Assembly (NCBI GenBank): GCA_002423555.1
Contig: DIWQ01000055.1
Location: forward strand, 1-26,821
Source: Patescibacteria group bacterium UBA6102
GTDB taxonomy: Bacteria; Patescibacteriota; Minisyncoccia; Minisyncoccales; UBA5738
Length of the DNA stretch: 26,821 nt
Direction: 5' to 3'
Below are positions 5,144-13,597 of the stretch, one piece after another; the first letter of the stretch is position 1, and each line of letters opens with the position of its first letter. The position numbers and the translations under genes are program-made. Below the pieces are notes generated by a model that saw only the letters and a list, made by a program, of their open reading frames with translations, did not search any database and was not told the DNA's origin.

Positions 5144-7252
5144 ATGGCTCGACAAGCTCCCCTTGAAAAATATCGCAATTTCGGCGTGATCGCCCACATT
5201 GATGCCGGCAAGACCACCACTTCGGAACGGATTTTGTTTTATACCGGCTTGTCGCACAAGATCGGCGAGGTGCACGAAGGCGCGGCGATTATGGACTGGA
5301 TGGCGCAGGAGCGGGAGCGGGGCATCACAATCACGTCCGCGGCCACGACTTGTTTTTGGTCGCCGGGCGAATATCTGAGCAAGCAAAAAACCGACGAACA
5401 TCGGTTCAACATCATTGACACCCCGGGGCATATTGATTTCACCGCCGAGGTTCAGCGGGCACTGCGCGTTTTGGACGGCGCGGTGGTGGTTTTTGACGGT
5501 GTGGCCGGCGTTCAGCCGCAATCGGAAACCGTTTGGCGGCAAGCCGACAAATACGCGGTGCCGCGAATTTGCTTCATCAACAAAATGGATCGCATCGGCG
5601 CCAGCTTTGAGCGCAGTTTGCAGTCAATTTGGAAAAAGTTGAATCCCAACGCGATTGCCGCCAATATTCCCATCGGCGAAGAGGACAAATTGAGCGGCGT
5701 GGTGGATCTGATCAAAATGAAGGCATTGCGGTTTACGGGAGCCAACGGTCAGGAAGTGGTGGAAGAGGAAATTCCTGCCGATATGGCCGAAATGGCCAAA
5801 GAATGGCGCGCCAAGCTGGTGGAAAAGATTGTTTCCGAAGATGAAGATCTGATGAACAAATATTTGGCCGGCGAAGAAATTCTTTCCGACGATTTGCGCC
5901 GCGTTTTGCGATCGGCCACCATCAAAGGCAATATCATCCCGGTTTTTTACGGATCGTCGCTGAAGAACACCGGTGTCCAGCCGGTGCTGGACGCGGTTTG
6001 CTATTATTTGCCCAGCCCGCTTGATTTGCCGCCGGTGAAAGGAATGGAAGTGCGCGGCGAAGGGGAAGTTTTTCGGAAGCCCAACGACAACGAGCCGTTC
6101 GCGGCGCTGGCGTTCAAAATTGCCGCCGATCCCTATGTCGGCACGTTGACTTTTTTCCGGGTTTATTCGGGCGTTTTGCAAAAAGGGTCTTATGTTTTGA
6201 ACACTGCCACCGGAGAGAAGGAGCGCATCGGCCGCTTACTGCGGATGTATTCCAACGATCGGAAAGAAATTGACGAAGTGCGCGCCGGCGACATTGCCGC
6301 GACCGTGGGGTTGAAAAACACTTCCACCGGCCACACTCTGTGCGACGAGAGCCATCCCATCATTTTGGAAAAAATATCTTTCCCGGAGCCGGTGATTGAC
6401 ATTCGGATTGAACCCAAGACCAAAGCCGATCAGGAAAAGATGGGGTTTGCGCTCAAAAAGCTTTCCGATGAGGATCCGACTTTCCGCGTGAAGACCGATC
6501 AGGAGACCGGCGAGGTTATCATCGGCGGTATGGGCGAGTTGCACTTGGACATTTTGGTGGACCGGATGAAGCGGGAATTCAAGGTGGAGGCGAATGTCGG
6601 CCGGCCTCAGGTGGCTTACAAAGAAACCGTGAAAACTTCTGCCGAGGCGCAGGGAAAGTTTGTCAAACAATCGGGAGGCCGCGGCCAATACGGCGATGTC
6701 CACATCCGGCTTGAATCGCGGGAGCGCGGCGCGGGCTTTGAGTTTGTTGACGAGATCAAGGGCGGCGTGATTCCCCGGGAATACATCAATCCCACGCGCA
6801 AAGGCATTGAGGAAGCGATGGAAAAAGGCGTGGTGGCCGGCTATCCGATGGTTGATTTGAAGGCGACGCTGTATGATGGTTCGTTCCACGAAGTGGATTC
6901 TTCGGAAATGGCGTTTAAGATTGCCGGCTCTATGGCTCTGCAGGCGGCGGCCCGGAAAGCCAATCCGGTGCTTCTGGAACCGATTATGAAACTGGAAGTG
7001 ACGATTCCGCAGGAGTTTTTCGGCGATGTTATCGGCGATCTTTCTTCGCGCCGCGGACGGATTGAAGAAACGCAGGATCAGATGGAATCAAAGATCATTG
7101 ACGTGAAAGTGCCGTTGTCGGAAATGTTCGGTTATGCCACGAATTTGCGGTCGCTCACGCAGGGGCGCGGAACGTTCACGATGGAGTTTGATCATTACGA
7201 AGAAGTGCCGGCCAACGTGGCGCAGGAAATCGTTTCCGGCAAACGCAAGTGA
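5144..7252 (+). CDS. fusA: Elongation factor G
   Basis: A 702-residue translational GTPase that drives ribosomal translocation. G1 AHIDAGKTT is at 17-25, switch I is RGITITSAA (59-67), G3 DTPGH is at 92-96, and G4 NKMD is at 146-149. GGMGELHLDILVDRMKREF marks domain III and SGGRGQYGDV domain IV. The domain IV and V features through TQGRGTFTMEFDHYEEVP support full length. It is read as canonical EF-G, not RF3 or TetM. The gene starts after the shared leader AAATTTGAAACATGG and a palindromic element, and sits 78 bases before tuf. Confidence 0.98.
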   Translation: MARQAPLEKYRNFGVIAHIDAGKTTTSERILFYTGLSHKIGEVHEGAAIMDWMAQERERGITITSAATTCFWSPGEYLSKQKTDEHRFNIIDTPGHIDFTAEVQRALRVLDGAVVVFDGVAGVQPQSETVWRQADKYAVPRICFINKMDRIGASFERSLQSIWKKLNPNAIAANIPIGEEDKLSGVVDLIKMKALRFTGANGQEVVEEEIPADMAEMAKEWRAKLVEKIVSEDEDLMNKYLAGEEILSDDLRRVLRSATIKGNIIPVFYGSSLKNTGVQPVLDAVCYYLPSPLDLPPVKGMEVRGEGEVFRKPNDNEPFAALAFKIAADPYVGTLTFFRVYSGVLQKGSYVLNTATGEKERIGRLLRMYSNDRKEIDEVRAGDIAATVGLKNTSTGHTLCDESHPIILEKISFPEPVIDIRIEPKTKADQEKMGFALKKLSDEDPTFRVKTDQETGEVIIGGMGELHLDILVDRMKREFKVEANVGRPQVAYKETVKTSAEAQGKFVKQSGGRGQYGDVHIRLESRERGAGFEFVDEIKGGVIPREYINPTRKGIEEAMEKGVVAGYPMVDLKATLYDGSFHEVDSSEMAFKIAGSMALQAAARKANPVLLEPIMKLEVTIPQEFFGDVIGDLSSRRGRIEETQDQMESKIIDVKVPLSEMFGYATNLRSLTQGRGTFTMEFDHYEEVPANVAQEIVSGKRK

Positions 7253-7256
7253 AAAT

Positions 7257-7289
7257 TTGACTTTTCAAAAAATTTGAGTAATATATAAT
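7257..7289 (+). promoter_or_regulatory. Candidate internal promoter before tuf
   Basis: A perfect TATAAT lies at 7284-7289. A TTGACT at 7257-7262 is 21 bases away, which is too far. TTTTCA at 7262-7267 gives a spacing of 16. The -10 box is good and the -35 uncertain. Separate expression of tuf would fit its high demand. Confidence 0.45.
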
Positions 7290-7330
7290 TGTCATTATTT
7301 TGTCTCGTTAAAATACATAACAAAAAAACT

Positions 7331-8530
7331 ATGGCAGAAAAAGAAAAATTTGTCCGGGGTAAATCCCATTTAAACATTGGCACCATCGGCCACGTTGACC
7401 ACGGCAAGACCACATTGAGCGCGGCGATTTTGCACTCGCTCGGTTTGAAGGGCAACAAGGTGGCGATGAAATCCATTGACCAGATTGATTCGGCGCCGGA
7501 AGAAAAACAGCGCGGCGTGACGATCAATATTTCCCATCTGGAATATGAAACCGAAAAGCGGCACTACGCCCACATTGATTGCCCGGGCCATGCCGACTAC
7601 ATTAAAAATATGATCACCGGCGCGGCGCAAATGGACGGCGGCATTTTGGTGGTTTCGGCCGCGGACGGCGCGATGCCGCAAACCCGCGAGCACATTTTGC
7701 TGGCGCATCAGGTTGGTTTGCCGGCGATGGTGGTGTTTTTGAACAAATGCGATCAGGTGGACGATCCGGAAATGATTGATTTGGTGGAATCGGAAGTGCG
7801 CGAACTGTTGAAAAAATATCATTTCCCCGGGGACGAAATTCCGTTCGTGCGCGGTTCCGCGCTCAAGGCCTTGGAAGGCAAGTCTGCCGATGACGAAGCG
7901 GTGAAAGCGGTGATTGAACTGATGAACAAGGTTGACGAATACATTCCCGAACCGGTGCGCGACACCGAAAAGCCTTTCTTAATGGCGATAGAAGACGTGT
8001 TTTCCATTGCCGGCCGCGGCACCGTGGCGACGGGCAGGATTGAAAGAGGCGTTGTCAAATCAAACGAAGAAGTGGAAATCGTCGGAATCAAGCCGACTGC
8101 CAAAACCACGGCCGTTTCCATTGAGATGTTTCAGAAAATTTTGGATGAAGGGCGCGCGGGCGACAACGTCGGCATTTTGTTGCGCGGCACGAAAAAGGAA
8201 GACATTGAGCGCGGCCAAGTGCTGGCCAAACCGGGGTCAATAACTCCTCATACCGAATTTACGTCCGAAGTTTATATTCTGACCAAGGAAGAGGGGGGCC
8301 GCCACACGCCGTTTTTCTCGGGATATAAGCCGCAATTTTACGTGCGGACCTGCGACGTTACCGGCGAGGTGACGCTGAATCCCGGAGTGGAGATGGTGAT
8401 GCCCGGAGATACCGTAACTTTCAACGTGAAATTGATCAATCCGATCGCTTTGGAAGAAAAGTCCAAATTTGCCATTCGCGAAGGCGGCAAAACCGTGGGC
8501 GCCGGAGTGGTAACCAAGATCGTTAAATAA
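7331..8530 (+). CDS. tuf: Elongation factor Tu
   Basis: A 399-residue GTPase that delivers aminoacyl-tRNA to the ribosome. G1 GHVDHGKT is at 20-27, RGVTINISHLEYET is the switch I region, G3 DCPGH is at 83-87 and NKCD at 137-140. Domain 3 ends with PIALEEKSKFAIREGGKTVG. The ATG at 7331 is chosen over an upstream in-frame start at 7289 because MAEKEKFVRGKSHLN begins exactly where the family begins. The family's RARGITI is EKQRGVTI here. It has an A-rich leader (ACAAAAAAACT), unlike the neighbouring TTTGAAAC leaders. rpsJ follows after 18 bases. Confidence 0.98.
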   Translation: MAEKEKFVRGKSHLNIGTIGHVDHGKTTLSAAILHSLGLKGNKVAMKSIDQIDSAPEEKQRGVTINISHLEYETEKRHYAHIDCPGHADYIKNMITGAAQMDGGILVVSAADGAMPQTREHILLAHQVGLPAMVVFLNKCDQVDDPEMIDLVESEVRELLKKYHFPGDEIPFVRGSALKALEGKSADDEAVKAVIELMNKVDEYIPEPVRDTEKPFLMAIEDVFSIAGRGTVATGRIERGVVKSNEEVEIVGIKPTAKTTAVSIEMFQKILDEGRAGDNVGILLRGTKKEDIERGQVLAKPGSITPHTEFTSEVYILTKEEGGRHTPFFSGYKPQFYVRTCDVTGEVTLNPGVEMVMPGDTVTFNVKLINPIALEEKSKFAIREGGKTVGAGVVTKIVK

Positions 8531-8548
8531 GGAATTAAAATCAGCAAG

Positions 8549-8899
8549 ATGGCAACCGCGACAATCAAGAAAAATAAAGAAACAAAGGAGGCCGCCCGCC
8601 CGAAATTGAGAATCAAATTGCGGGCGTATGATCACAAGGTCATTGATAACTGCACCAAACAGATCATTGAAACGATCAATCGTTATGGTGCCGAGATTTT
8701 GGGTCCGATTCCTTTGCCGATAGAGATTCACAAATACACTGTCAATCGTTCAACTTTCGTGCACAAGGACGCGCGGGAACAGTTTGAGATCCGGGTGCAC
8801 AAGCGCCTGCTGGACATTATGAACCCAACGCCCAAGATCATTGATTCCCTGCGCAATTTGACTTTGCCGGCGGGCGTGGACATTGAAATCAAAATGTAG
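8549..8899 (+). CDS. rpsJ: 30S ribosomal protein S10
   Basis: A 116-residue S10. The core PKLRIKLRAYDHKVIDNC starts at about residue 18, after a short basic lead that is longer than in E. coli. PLPIEIHKYTVNRSTFVHKD and FEIRVHKRLLDI are conserved. S10 sits in the head of the small subunit. It follows tuf by 18 bases, so the str and S10 clusters are joined here. A terminator-like hairpin lies between this gene and rplC. Confidence 0.97.
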   Translation: MATATIKKNKETKEAARPKLRIKLRAYDHKVIDNCTKQIIETINRYGAEILGPIPLPIEIHKYTVNRSTFVHKDAREQFEIRVHKRLLDIMNPTPKIIDSLRNLTLPAGVDIEIKM

Positions 8900-8955
8900 C
8901 CGGCGCGCGGAATCGTTTGCCATTACCAGAACAAGAATATAGCCATTGAGAAGAC

Positions 8956-8977
8956 CCGGGCTATGCCCGGTTTTCTA
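8956..8977 (+). terminator. Terminator-like hairpin between rpsJ and rplC
   Basis: CCGGGC (8956-8961) pairs with GCCCGG (8965-8970) over the triloop TAT, followed by TTTTCTATT. The stem is short but all G-C. It lies only 19 bases before the rplC start, so it could act as an attenuator. Confidence 0.6.
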
Positions 8978-8995
8978 TTGCCTTCAATAAAGATT

Positions 8996-9592
8996 ATGAA
9001 ATTCATTTTGGGAAAAAAAGTCGGAATGACGGAAATGTTTGCTCCGGACGGAAAAAAAATCCCGGTGACTTTGGTTTGCGCCGGTCCTTGCACGGTGACG
9101 CAGATTAAGACCGCCGAAAGAGACGGTTATCGCGCGGCACAGATCGGCATTGAAGAAGTTGCCGCGGCCAAAGTTGCCAAAAGCCGCCAAAAGAAACCGT
9201 TTCGATTTTTGCGGGAATTCCAGATTGACGCCACTGCCGAATTGAAGGCGGGAGACGTTGTTTCCGTGGCGAATTTTCAGGAAGGCGACAAAGTCAAAGT
9301 CGCCGGAATTTCCAAAGGCAAGGGATTTCAGGGCGCGGTGAAGCGGCACGGATTCAAAGGCCAGCAAACCTGCACTCACGGCACGAAGCACGAATTGCGC
9401 AATCTGGGATCGGTCGGTATGGGCGAAGCCTCCATCCGCAAGGGCAAAAAAATGCCCGGCAGAATGGGCGCCGAAAGAATCACTGTCGGAAATTTAAAGA
9501 TCGTCAAAATTGATCCGGAAAACAATTTGCTGGCGTTGAGAGGCGCGGTTCCGGGAAACAAGGGAACTTTGCTGGAAATCAGAGGAAGCTAA
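8996..9592 (+). CDS. rplC: 50S ribosomal protein L3
   Basis: A 198-residue L3, a little shorter than in E. coli (209). MKFILGKKVGMTEMF is the classic N-terminus, which fixes the ATG at 8996 rather than an in-frame ATG at 8963. GKGFQGAVKRHGFKGQ, THGTKHELRNLGSVG and GKKMPGRMGAERIT form the extended loop that reaches toward the peptidyl transferase centre. The glutamine methylated by PrmB in some bacteria corresponds to the FKGQ region. It is preceded by the hairpin at 8956-8977. Confidence 0.97.
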   Translation: MKFILGKKVGMTEMFAPDGKKIPVTLVCAGPCTVTQIKTAERDGYRAAQIGIEEVAAAKVAKSRQKKPFRFLREFQIDATAELKAGDVVSVANFQEGDKVKVAGISKGKGFQGAVKRHGFKGQQTCTHGTKHELRNLGSVGMGEASIRKGKKMPGRMGAERITVGNLKIVKIDPENNLLALRGAVPGNKGTLLEIRGS

Positions 9593-9659
9593 GTTAATTA
9601 TGATATTATTCCTTAATTTTTAATTTTTAACTTTGAACTTTGAATTTTAAATTTGAAAC

Positions 9660-10388
9660 ATGGAAGCCATTGTTTATAATCAAAAAGGAGAGAAATTGAA
9701 TGCGGTGAATTTACCCGAGAGCGTGTTCGGCTTGAAAATGAACCCCGATTTGGTGTATCAAGTGGCGGTGACTCAGGCGGCCAATCGTCGCCGGATAACG
9801 GCCCATACCAAAGACCGGGGAGAAGTTTCCGGCGGCGGCAAAAAACCCTGGCGCCAGAAAGGCACTGGCAGGTCGCGGCACGGTTCCAACCGTTCGCCGA
9901 TCTGGCGGCACGGCGGCGTGGTTTTCGGCCCCAGAAACGATAAAGTTTACGGCGGCAAGATCAACAAAAAAATGCGCCGCAAAGCGCTGGCGATGGTTTT
10001 GTCGGCCAAAGCTTCCGACGGGATGATGGTCTTGGTTGATAAGATTGAGTTTGACGTGCCGAAGACCAAAGTTATGGCGCAGATGCTGGAAGCGATAAAA
10101 AAAGTGAACGAGAATTTCAAAACCGGAAAGGTTTTGGTCGCCCTGCCCGAATTTGAAAAAAATGCCGTCTTGTCGGGCAGGAATATTCCCGGCGCCGAGA
10201 TGATTGAAGCGGCAAAATTGAACACCCTTGATTTGTTGAATGCCAAATGCCTTTTATTGCCGTCGGCGGCGGTGAAGGTGGTGGAACGGATTGTCGGCGG
10301 CGGTGAAAATGAAAAGAGTGAGAAAAAATCCGAAAAGCAAGAAAAATCCGAAAGAAAACCGTCTGCGAAAAAAACTACCAAGAAATAA
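9660..10388 (+). CDS. rplD: 50S ribosomal protein L4
   Basis: A 242-residue L4, against about 201 in E. coli. The family core includes YQVAVTQAANRRRITAHTKDRGEVSGGGKKPWRQKGTGRSRHGS, split here as TKDRGEVSGGGKKPWRQKGT and following residues, the loop that lines the exit tunnel. After about residue 213 there is a low-complexity tail rich in Lys, Glu and Ser that is not part of usual L4. In E. coli L4 represses its own operon; nothing here shows that. The start follows AAATTTGAAACATGG. Confidence 0.96.
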   Translation: MEAIVYNQKGEKLNAVNLPESVFGLKMNPDLVYQVAVTQAANRRRITAHTKDRGEVSGGGKKPWRQKGTGRSRHGSNRSPIWRHGGVVFGPRNDKVYGGKINKKMRRKALAMVLSAKASDGMMVLVDKIEFDVPKTKVMAQMLEAIKKVNENFKTGKVLVALPEFEKNAVLSGRNIPGAEMIEAAKLNTLDLLNAKCLLLPSAAVKVVERIVGGGENEKSEKKSEKQEKSERKPSAKKTTKK

Positions 10389-10424
10389 ATTTTATTTTTT
10401 CAATTTTAATTTTTAATTTGGAAC

Positions 10425-10826
10425 ATGGCGATTACCGACATTTTTAAAAAAGAAGAGGCCCAAAAAGGCAAAAAAAAGCCGGGCGCCAAGCCTGCCGCGG
10501 AAAAAACGGATAAAAAAGAAGCCCGCCGGCCGAAAAACGCCGGCCGTGCGATGAGAGTTTTGGCGGGCGTGCACGCGACCGAGAAAGCGGCGAATATGGC
10601 CGAAGGAGAACGGTATGTTTTTAAAGTGGCTAAAACCGCCGGCAAAAAAGAAATTGCCCGCGCGGTGGAAGATTATTACGGCGTGGATGTGGTGAGCGTG
10701 AATGTGATCAACATTCCCGGCCGCAATCGCCGCAATCGCCGCGGCATCTATTTTGAAAGCGGCTATCGCAAAGCGGCGGTGAAGATCAAAAAAGGGCAAA
10801 CCATTGAGGCGGCGGCGACCAAATAG
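10425..10826 (+). CDS. rplW: 50S ribosomal protein L23
   Basis: A 133-residue L23, about 35 residues longer than usual. Residues 1-42 are a Lys/Ala/Glu-rich lead. The normal domain begins near VLAGVHATEKAANMAEGERY and continues through VDVVSVNVINIPGRNRRNRRG to KKGQTIE. L23 lies at the tunnel exit and docks trigger factor and SRP. The start at 10425 follows the AATTTGGAACATGG leader. An internal ATG at 10551 would give a 91-residue protein close to the standard length, but it lacks the leader, so the long form is preferred. Confidence 0.94.
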   Translation: MAITDIFKKEEAQKGKKKPGAKPAAEKTDKKEARRPKNAGRAMRVLAGVHATEKAANMAEGERYVFKVAKTAGKKEIARAVEDYYGVDVVSVNVINIPGRNRRNRRGIYFESGYRKAAVKIKKGQTIEAAATK

Positions 10827-10863
10827 CCCGCCTGGCAGTCGTTGAATTTTATCATTTTATTTT

Positions 10864-11634
10864 ATGAATTCCATTTTAAGCAAAAAAAGGCCGGAAAAAC
10901 ATCTGCTGAAATCATTGAAGAGCAATGCCGGAAGAAATTTTTCGGGCCGGATCACCGTCCGCCATCGCGGCGGCGGCGTGAAGCGGATGTATCGCATGGT
11001 TGATTTCGGGCAGGAAAAATTGGGAATTGAGGGCGGCATTGTCGCGCTGGAATACGATCCCAACCGCACCGCCTACTTGGCGCTGGTGGAATATCGGGAC
11101 GGCACTCGCCGCTATGTTCTGGCCTGCGACCAGTCTTTGGCCGGCGACAAGATTGTTTGCGAAGAAAACGCCGAAATTAAAACCGGCAATCGGTTGATGT
11201 TGAAAAACATTCCCGTGGGCACCGAAGTTTGCAACATTGAATTGCGGCCGGGAAAGGGAGGCCAGCTGGCGAGATCCGCCGGATCGTCGGCCAAATTGAT
11301 GGCCCATGAAGGCAAATTCGCGCAGTTGCAAATGCCTTCCAAGGAAATTCGCCGCGTGCCGGCGGAATGTTTTGCCACCATCGGAAAAATTTCCCATCCG
11401 GAACACCGATTTGAGGATTACGGTCGCGCCGGCGCCAAGCGCCGCAAAGGATGGCGGCCGACGGTGCGCGGTTCGGTGATGAATCCTTGCGATCATCCGC
11501 ATGGCGGCGGCGAAGGCAGAACCGGTATTGGCATGAAAAGAGCCAAAACCCCGTGGGGTAAGCCGGCGATGGGGGTGAGAACCCGCAATCGCAACAAGTG
11601 GACGAGCAAATTGATTATGAAGAGAAGAAAATAG
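10864..11634 (+). CDS. rplB: 50S ribosomal protein L2
   Basis: A 256-residue L2, about 20 residues shorter than the usual 273-277. RNFSGRITVRHRGGGVKRMYR, the central RNA-binding domain and the C-terminal NPCDHPHGGGEGR are conserved. That last segment includes the histidine near the peptidyl transferase centre. The shortfall is at the N-terminus: an in-frame TGA lies 21 bases upstream of the ATG, so no longer form is possible. The leader (TTATTTT) differs from the TTTGAAAC type. No Shine-Dalgarno is visible. Confidence 0.97.
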   Translation: MNSILSKKRPEKHLLKSLKSNAGRNFSGRITVRHRGGGVKRMYRMVDFGQEKLGIEGGIVALEYDPNRTAYLALVEYRDGTRRYVLACDQSLAGDKIVCEENAEIKTGNRLMLKNIPVGTEVCNIELRPGKGGQLARSAGSSAKLMAHEGKFAQLQMPSKEIRRVPAECFATIGKISHPEHRFEDYGRAGAKRRKGWRPTVRGSVMNPCDHPHGGGEGRTGIGMKRAKTPWGKPAMGVRTRNRNKWTSKLIMKRRK

Positions 11635-11671
11635 CCAAAAATCGGAATCAATTTAATTTTAAATTTGAAAT

Positions 11672-11962
11672 ATGGCAAGAAGCATCAAAAAAGGTCCTTT
11701 CGTGGATGAAAAATTAATGGAAAAAGTGAAAAAGGGCGGCGGCGCCGTCATCAAGACTTGGTCGCGCCGCAGTACCATTGTCCCGGAAATGATCGGCGTG
11801 GTTTTCGCGGTTCACAACGGCAAAGAATTTATCACGGTCAGGCCCAATGAAGATATGGTGGGGCACAAGCTGGGCGAATTTTCGCCGACGACAAAATTCC
11901 ATCGCCACGGCGGCAAGATGCAAAAAGATCTTGAAACCAAGCAGGCTCCGGTGAAAAAATAA
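11672..11962 (+). CDS. rpsS: 30S ribosomal protein S19
   Basis: A 96-residue S19, normal length. MARSIKKGPFVDEKLMEKV, IKTWSRRSTIVPEMIG and the C-terminal HKLGEFSPTTKFHRHGGK are family hallmarks. S19 pairs with S13 at the head of the small subunit near the A and P sites. The start follows AAATTTGAAATATGG. rplV begins 21 bases after the stop. Confidence 0.98.
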   Translation: MARSIKKGPFVDEKLMEKVKKGGGAVIKTWSRRSTIVPEMIGVVFAVHNGKEFITVRPNEDMVGHKLGEFSPTTKFHRHGGKMQKDLETKQAPVKK

Positions 11963-11983
11963 GTCAAATTTTAAATTTGAAAC

Positions 11984-12337
11984 ATGGCAATTACCGTCAA
12001 ATTGAGACAATTGAAGATTGCGGAGAGAAAAACCCGCATGGTGGCCGATCTGGTGAGATATAAAACCGTTGAAGAAGCGGAAGCGATTTTGAGTTTTACG
12101 CCCAAGAAAGCCAGTTTGCCGCTCTTGAAGCTTTTGCGATCCGCGGCGGCGTCGGCAAAGAACACCTATAAATTTGATCCGAAAAATCTTTATATTGCGA
12201 AATTGACGGTTGACGGCGGCCCGATGCAAAAAAGAGTTTTTCCGCGCTCCCGGGGACGCGCCGACCACATTGAAAAGCGGACTTCGCACATCACGCTGGT
12301 GCTTGAACAGAAATTGGAGATTGAGAACAAAAAATAA
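11984..12337 (+). CDS. rplV: 50S ribosomal protein L22
   Basis: A 117-residue L22. The N-terminal globular domain (RQLKIAERKTRMVADLVRYK) and the long beta-hairpin that lines the exit tunnel (MQKRVFPRSRGRADHIEKRTSHITL) are both present. Macrolide-contact residues lie in this hairpin. The 21-base spacer before it is itself nearly palindromic (TCAAATTT-T-AAATTTGA) and ends in the shared AAATTTGAAACATGG leader. Confidence 0.97.
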   Translation: MAITVKLRQLKIAERKTRMVADLVRYKTVEEAEAILSFTPKKASLPLLKLLRSAAASAKNTYKFDPKNLYIAKLTVDGGPMQKRVFPRSRGRADHIEKRTSHITLVLEQKLEIENKK

Positions 12338-12378
12338 TCCGCTTTTTAATTTTGATATTTTAATTTTAAATTTGAAAC

Positions 12379-13047
12379 ATGGCTCACAAGGTTCACCCAA
12401 AATCATTCAGGATAAAAGATGCCGCCGACTGGTATTCGCGGGGGTATTACGGCGAAAGATTCCCGAAACTGCTGGAAGAGGATTTTAAGATCCGCGGATT
12501 TTTGCATCGCCGGCTGGCCGGTATCGGCATTTCGGAAGTGGAGATTGAAAGATTTCCCGGCAGAATCAACGTGCTGGTTTCCTGCGTCCGCCCCGGGCTG
12601 ATCATCGGGCGGCAAGGGCAAGGGATTGAAGAATTGCGCCAAAAATTACAGATGCTGGTCTTCGGCGGCAATGCCAAGAAAAAGGGCGGTGCCGATTTGA
12701 AGGTGGAAGTCCGCGAGATCGCCAGCCCGTGGGCTTCCGCGGCCTATATCGGGCAATCGGTAGCCTCCCAGATTGAGAAAAGAATGCCCTACTTGAAAGT
12801 GACGAAACAATCGATTGAAAAAGCGATGACTTCCCGGGAAGTGGAAGGGGTGAGGATCCAGCTTTCGGGCAGGTTAAACGGCGTGGAGATTGCGCGCACC
12901 GCGTGGCTGGCCAAGGGGCGCCTGCCCCGCCAGACCATTCGCGCCGATATTGACTACGCCATTACCGAAGCGCATTGCACCTATGGAGTGATCGGAATCA
13001 AGGTGTGGGTTTATAAGGGAGAAAAACAACAAAAAAATCAAAATTGA
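12379..13047 (+). CDS. rpsC: 30S ribosomal protein S3
   Basis: A 222-residue S3. MAHKVHPKSFRIKDAADWYS is the N-terminus. The KH domain carries RPGLIIGRQGQGIEELRQKL, and the C-terminal domain has MPYLKVTKQSIEKAM, GVRIQLSGRLNGVEIART and YAITEAHCTYGVIGIKVWVY. S3 is at the mRNA entry channel and has helicase activity with S4 in E. coli. It is full length; the short C-terminal tail ends in KQQKNQN. The start follows the shared leader. Confidence 0.98.
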   Translation: MAHKVHPKSFRIKDAADWYSRGYYGERFPKLLEEDFKIRGFLHRRLAGIGISEVEIERFPGRINVLVSCVRPGLIIGRQGQGIEELRQKLQMLVFGGNAKKKGGADLKVEVREIASPWASAAYIGQSVASQIEKRMPYLKVTKQSIEKAMTSREVEGVRIQLSGRLNGVEIARTAWLAKGRLPRQTIRADIDYAITEAHCTYGVIGIKVWVYKGEKQQKNQN

Positions 13048-13078
13048 AAAATCAAAAATCAAAATTAAGGAATAATTA

Positions 13079-13128
13079 ATATCGTTGAAATTTTTTGCAA
13101 AAAATTTCAACTCCGAAACTTTTATTTT
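13079..13128. repeat. Dispersed palindromic element, copy 2 (before rplP)
   Basis: The 28-base perfect palindrome at 13084-13111 has half site GTTGAAATTTTTTG. The whole 50 bases are identical to 15805-15854. Upstream, about 25 further bases including ATCAAAATTAAGGAA are also similar to copy 3. Confidence 0.92.
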
Positions 13129-13154
13129 TTAATTTTAAATTTTTAATTTGGAAC

Positions 13155-13577
13155 ATGTCTTTATTGATGCCCAAAAAAATCAAACATCGGAAATGGCAAA
13201 AGGGACGCCGGCGCGGGTTGGGAGTCGCATTGCGCGGCGCGGAATTGAACTACGGCAGTTTCGGATTGAAGGCGATGGAAGAAAAATGGATTACTTCGCG
13301 GCAGATTGAGGCGGGCCGGCGCGCGATTTTGAGATATTTAAAAAAAGGCGGCAAATTGTGGATCAGGATCTTTCCGGATAAGCCCGTCACTAGCAAGGGG
13401 GAAGAAGTGCCGCTGGGGGGCGGCAAGGGCGCGGTGGATCACTACGCTTTTGTGGTCAAGCCCGGCAGGATTATGTATGAAATTGACGGCATCAAGGAAG
13501 AGATGGCGCGCCAGGCGCTGGAAAAGGCCGGCGACAAACTGCCGATCAAGGCCAAATTCATCAGAAAGGAAGCGTAA
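13155..13577 (+). CDS. rplP: 50S ribosomal protein L16
   Basis: A 140-residue L16. LMPKKIKHRKWQKGRRRG, LKAMEEKWITSRQIEAGRRA and GKGAVDHYAFVVKPGRIMYE are conserved, as is the arginine-rich region near the A site. The ATG at 13155 is chosen because it follows the AATTTGGAACATG leader and matches the family start; an in-frame ATG at 13095 lies inside the palindromic element and would add an odd hydrophobic peptide. rpmC follows 20 bases later. Confidence 0.97.
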   Translation: MSLLMPKKIKHRKWQKGRRRGLGVALRGAELNYGSFGLKAMEEKWITSRQIEAGRRAILRYLKKGGKLWIRIFPDKPVTSKGEEVPLGGGKGAVDHYAFVVKPGRIMYEIDGIKEEMARQALEKAGDKLPIKAKFIRKEA

Positions 13578-13597
13578 TTTTTAAATTTTAAAAAAAA

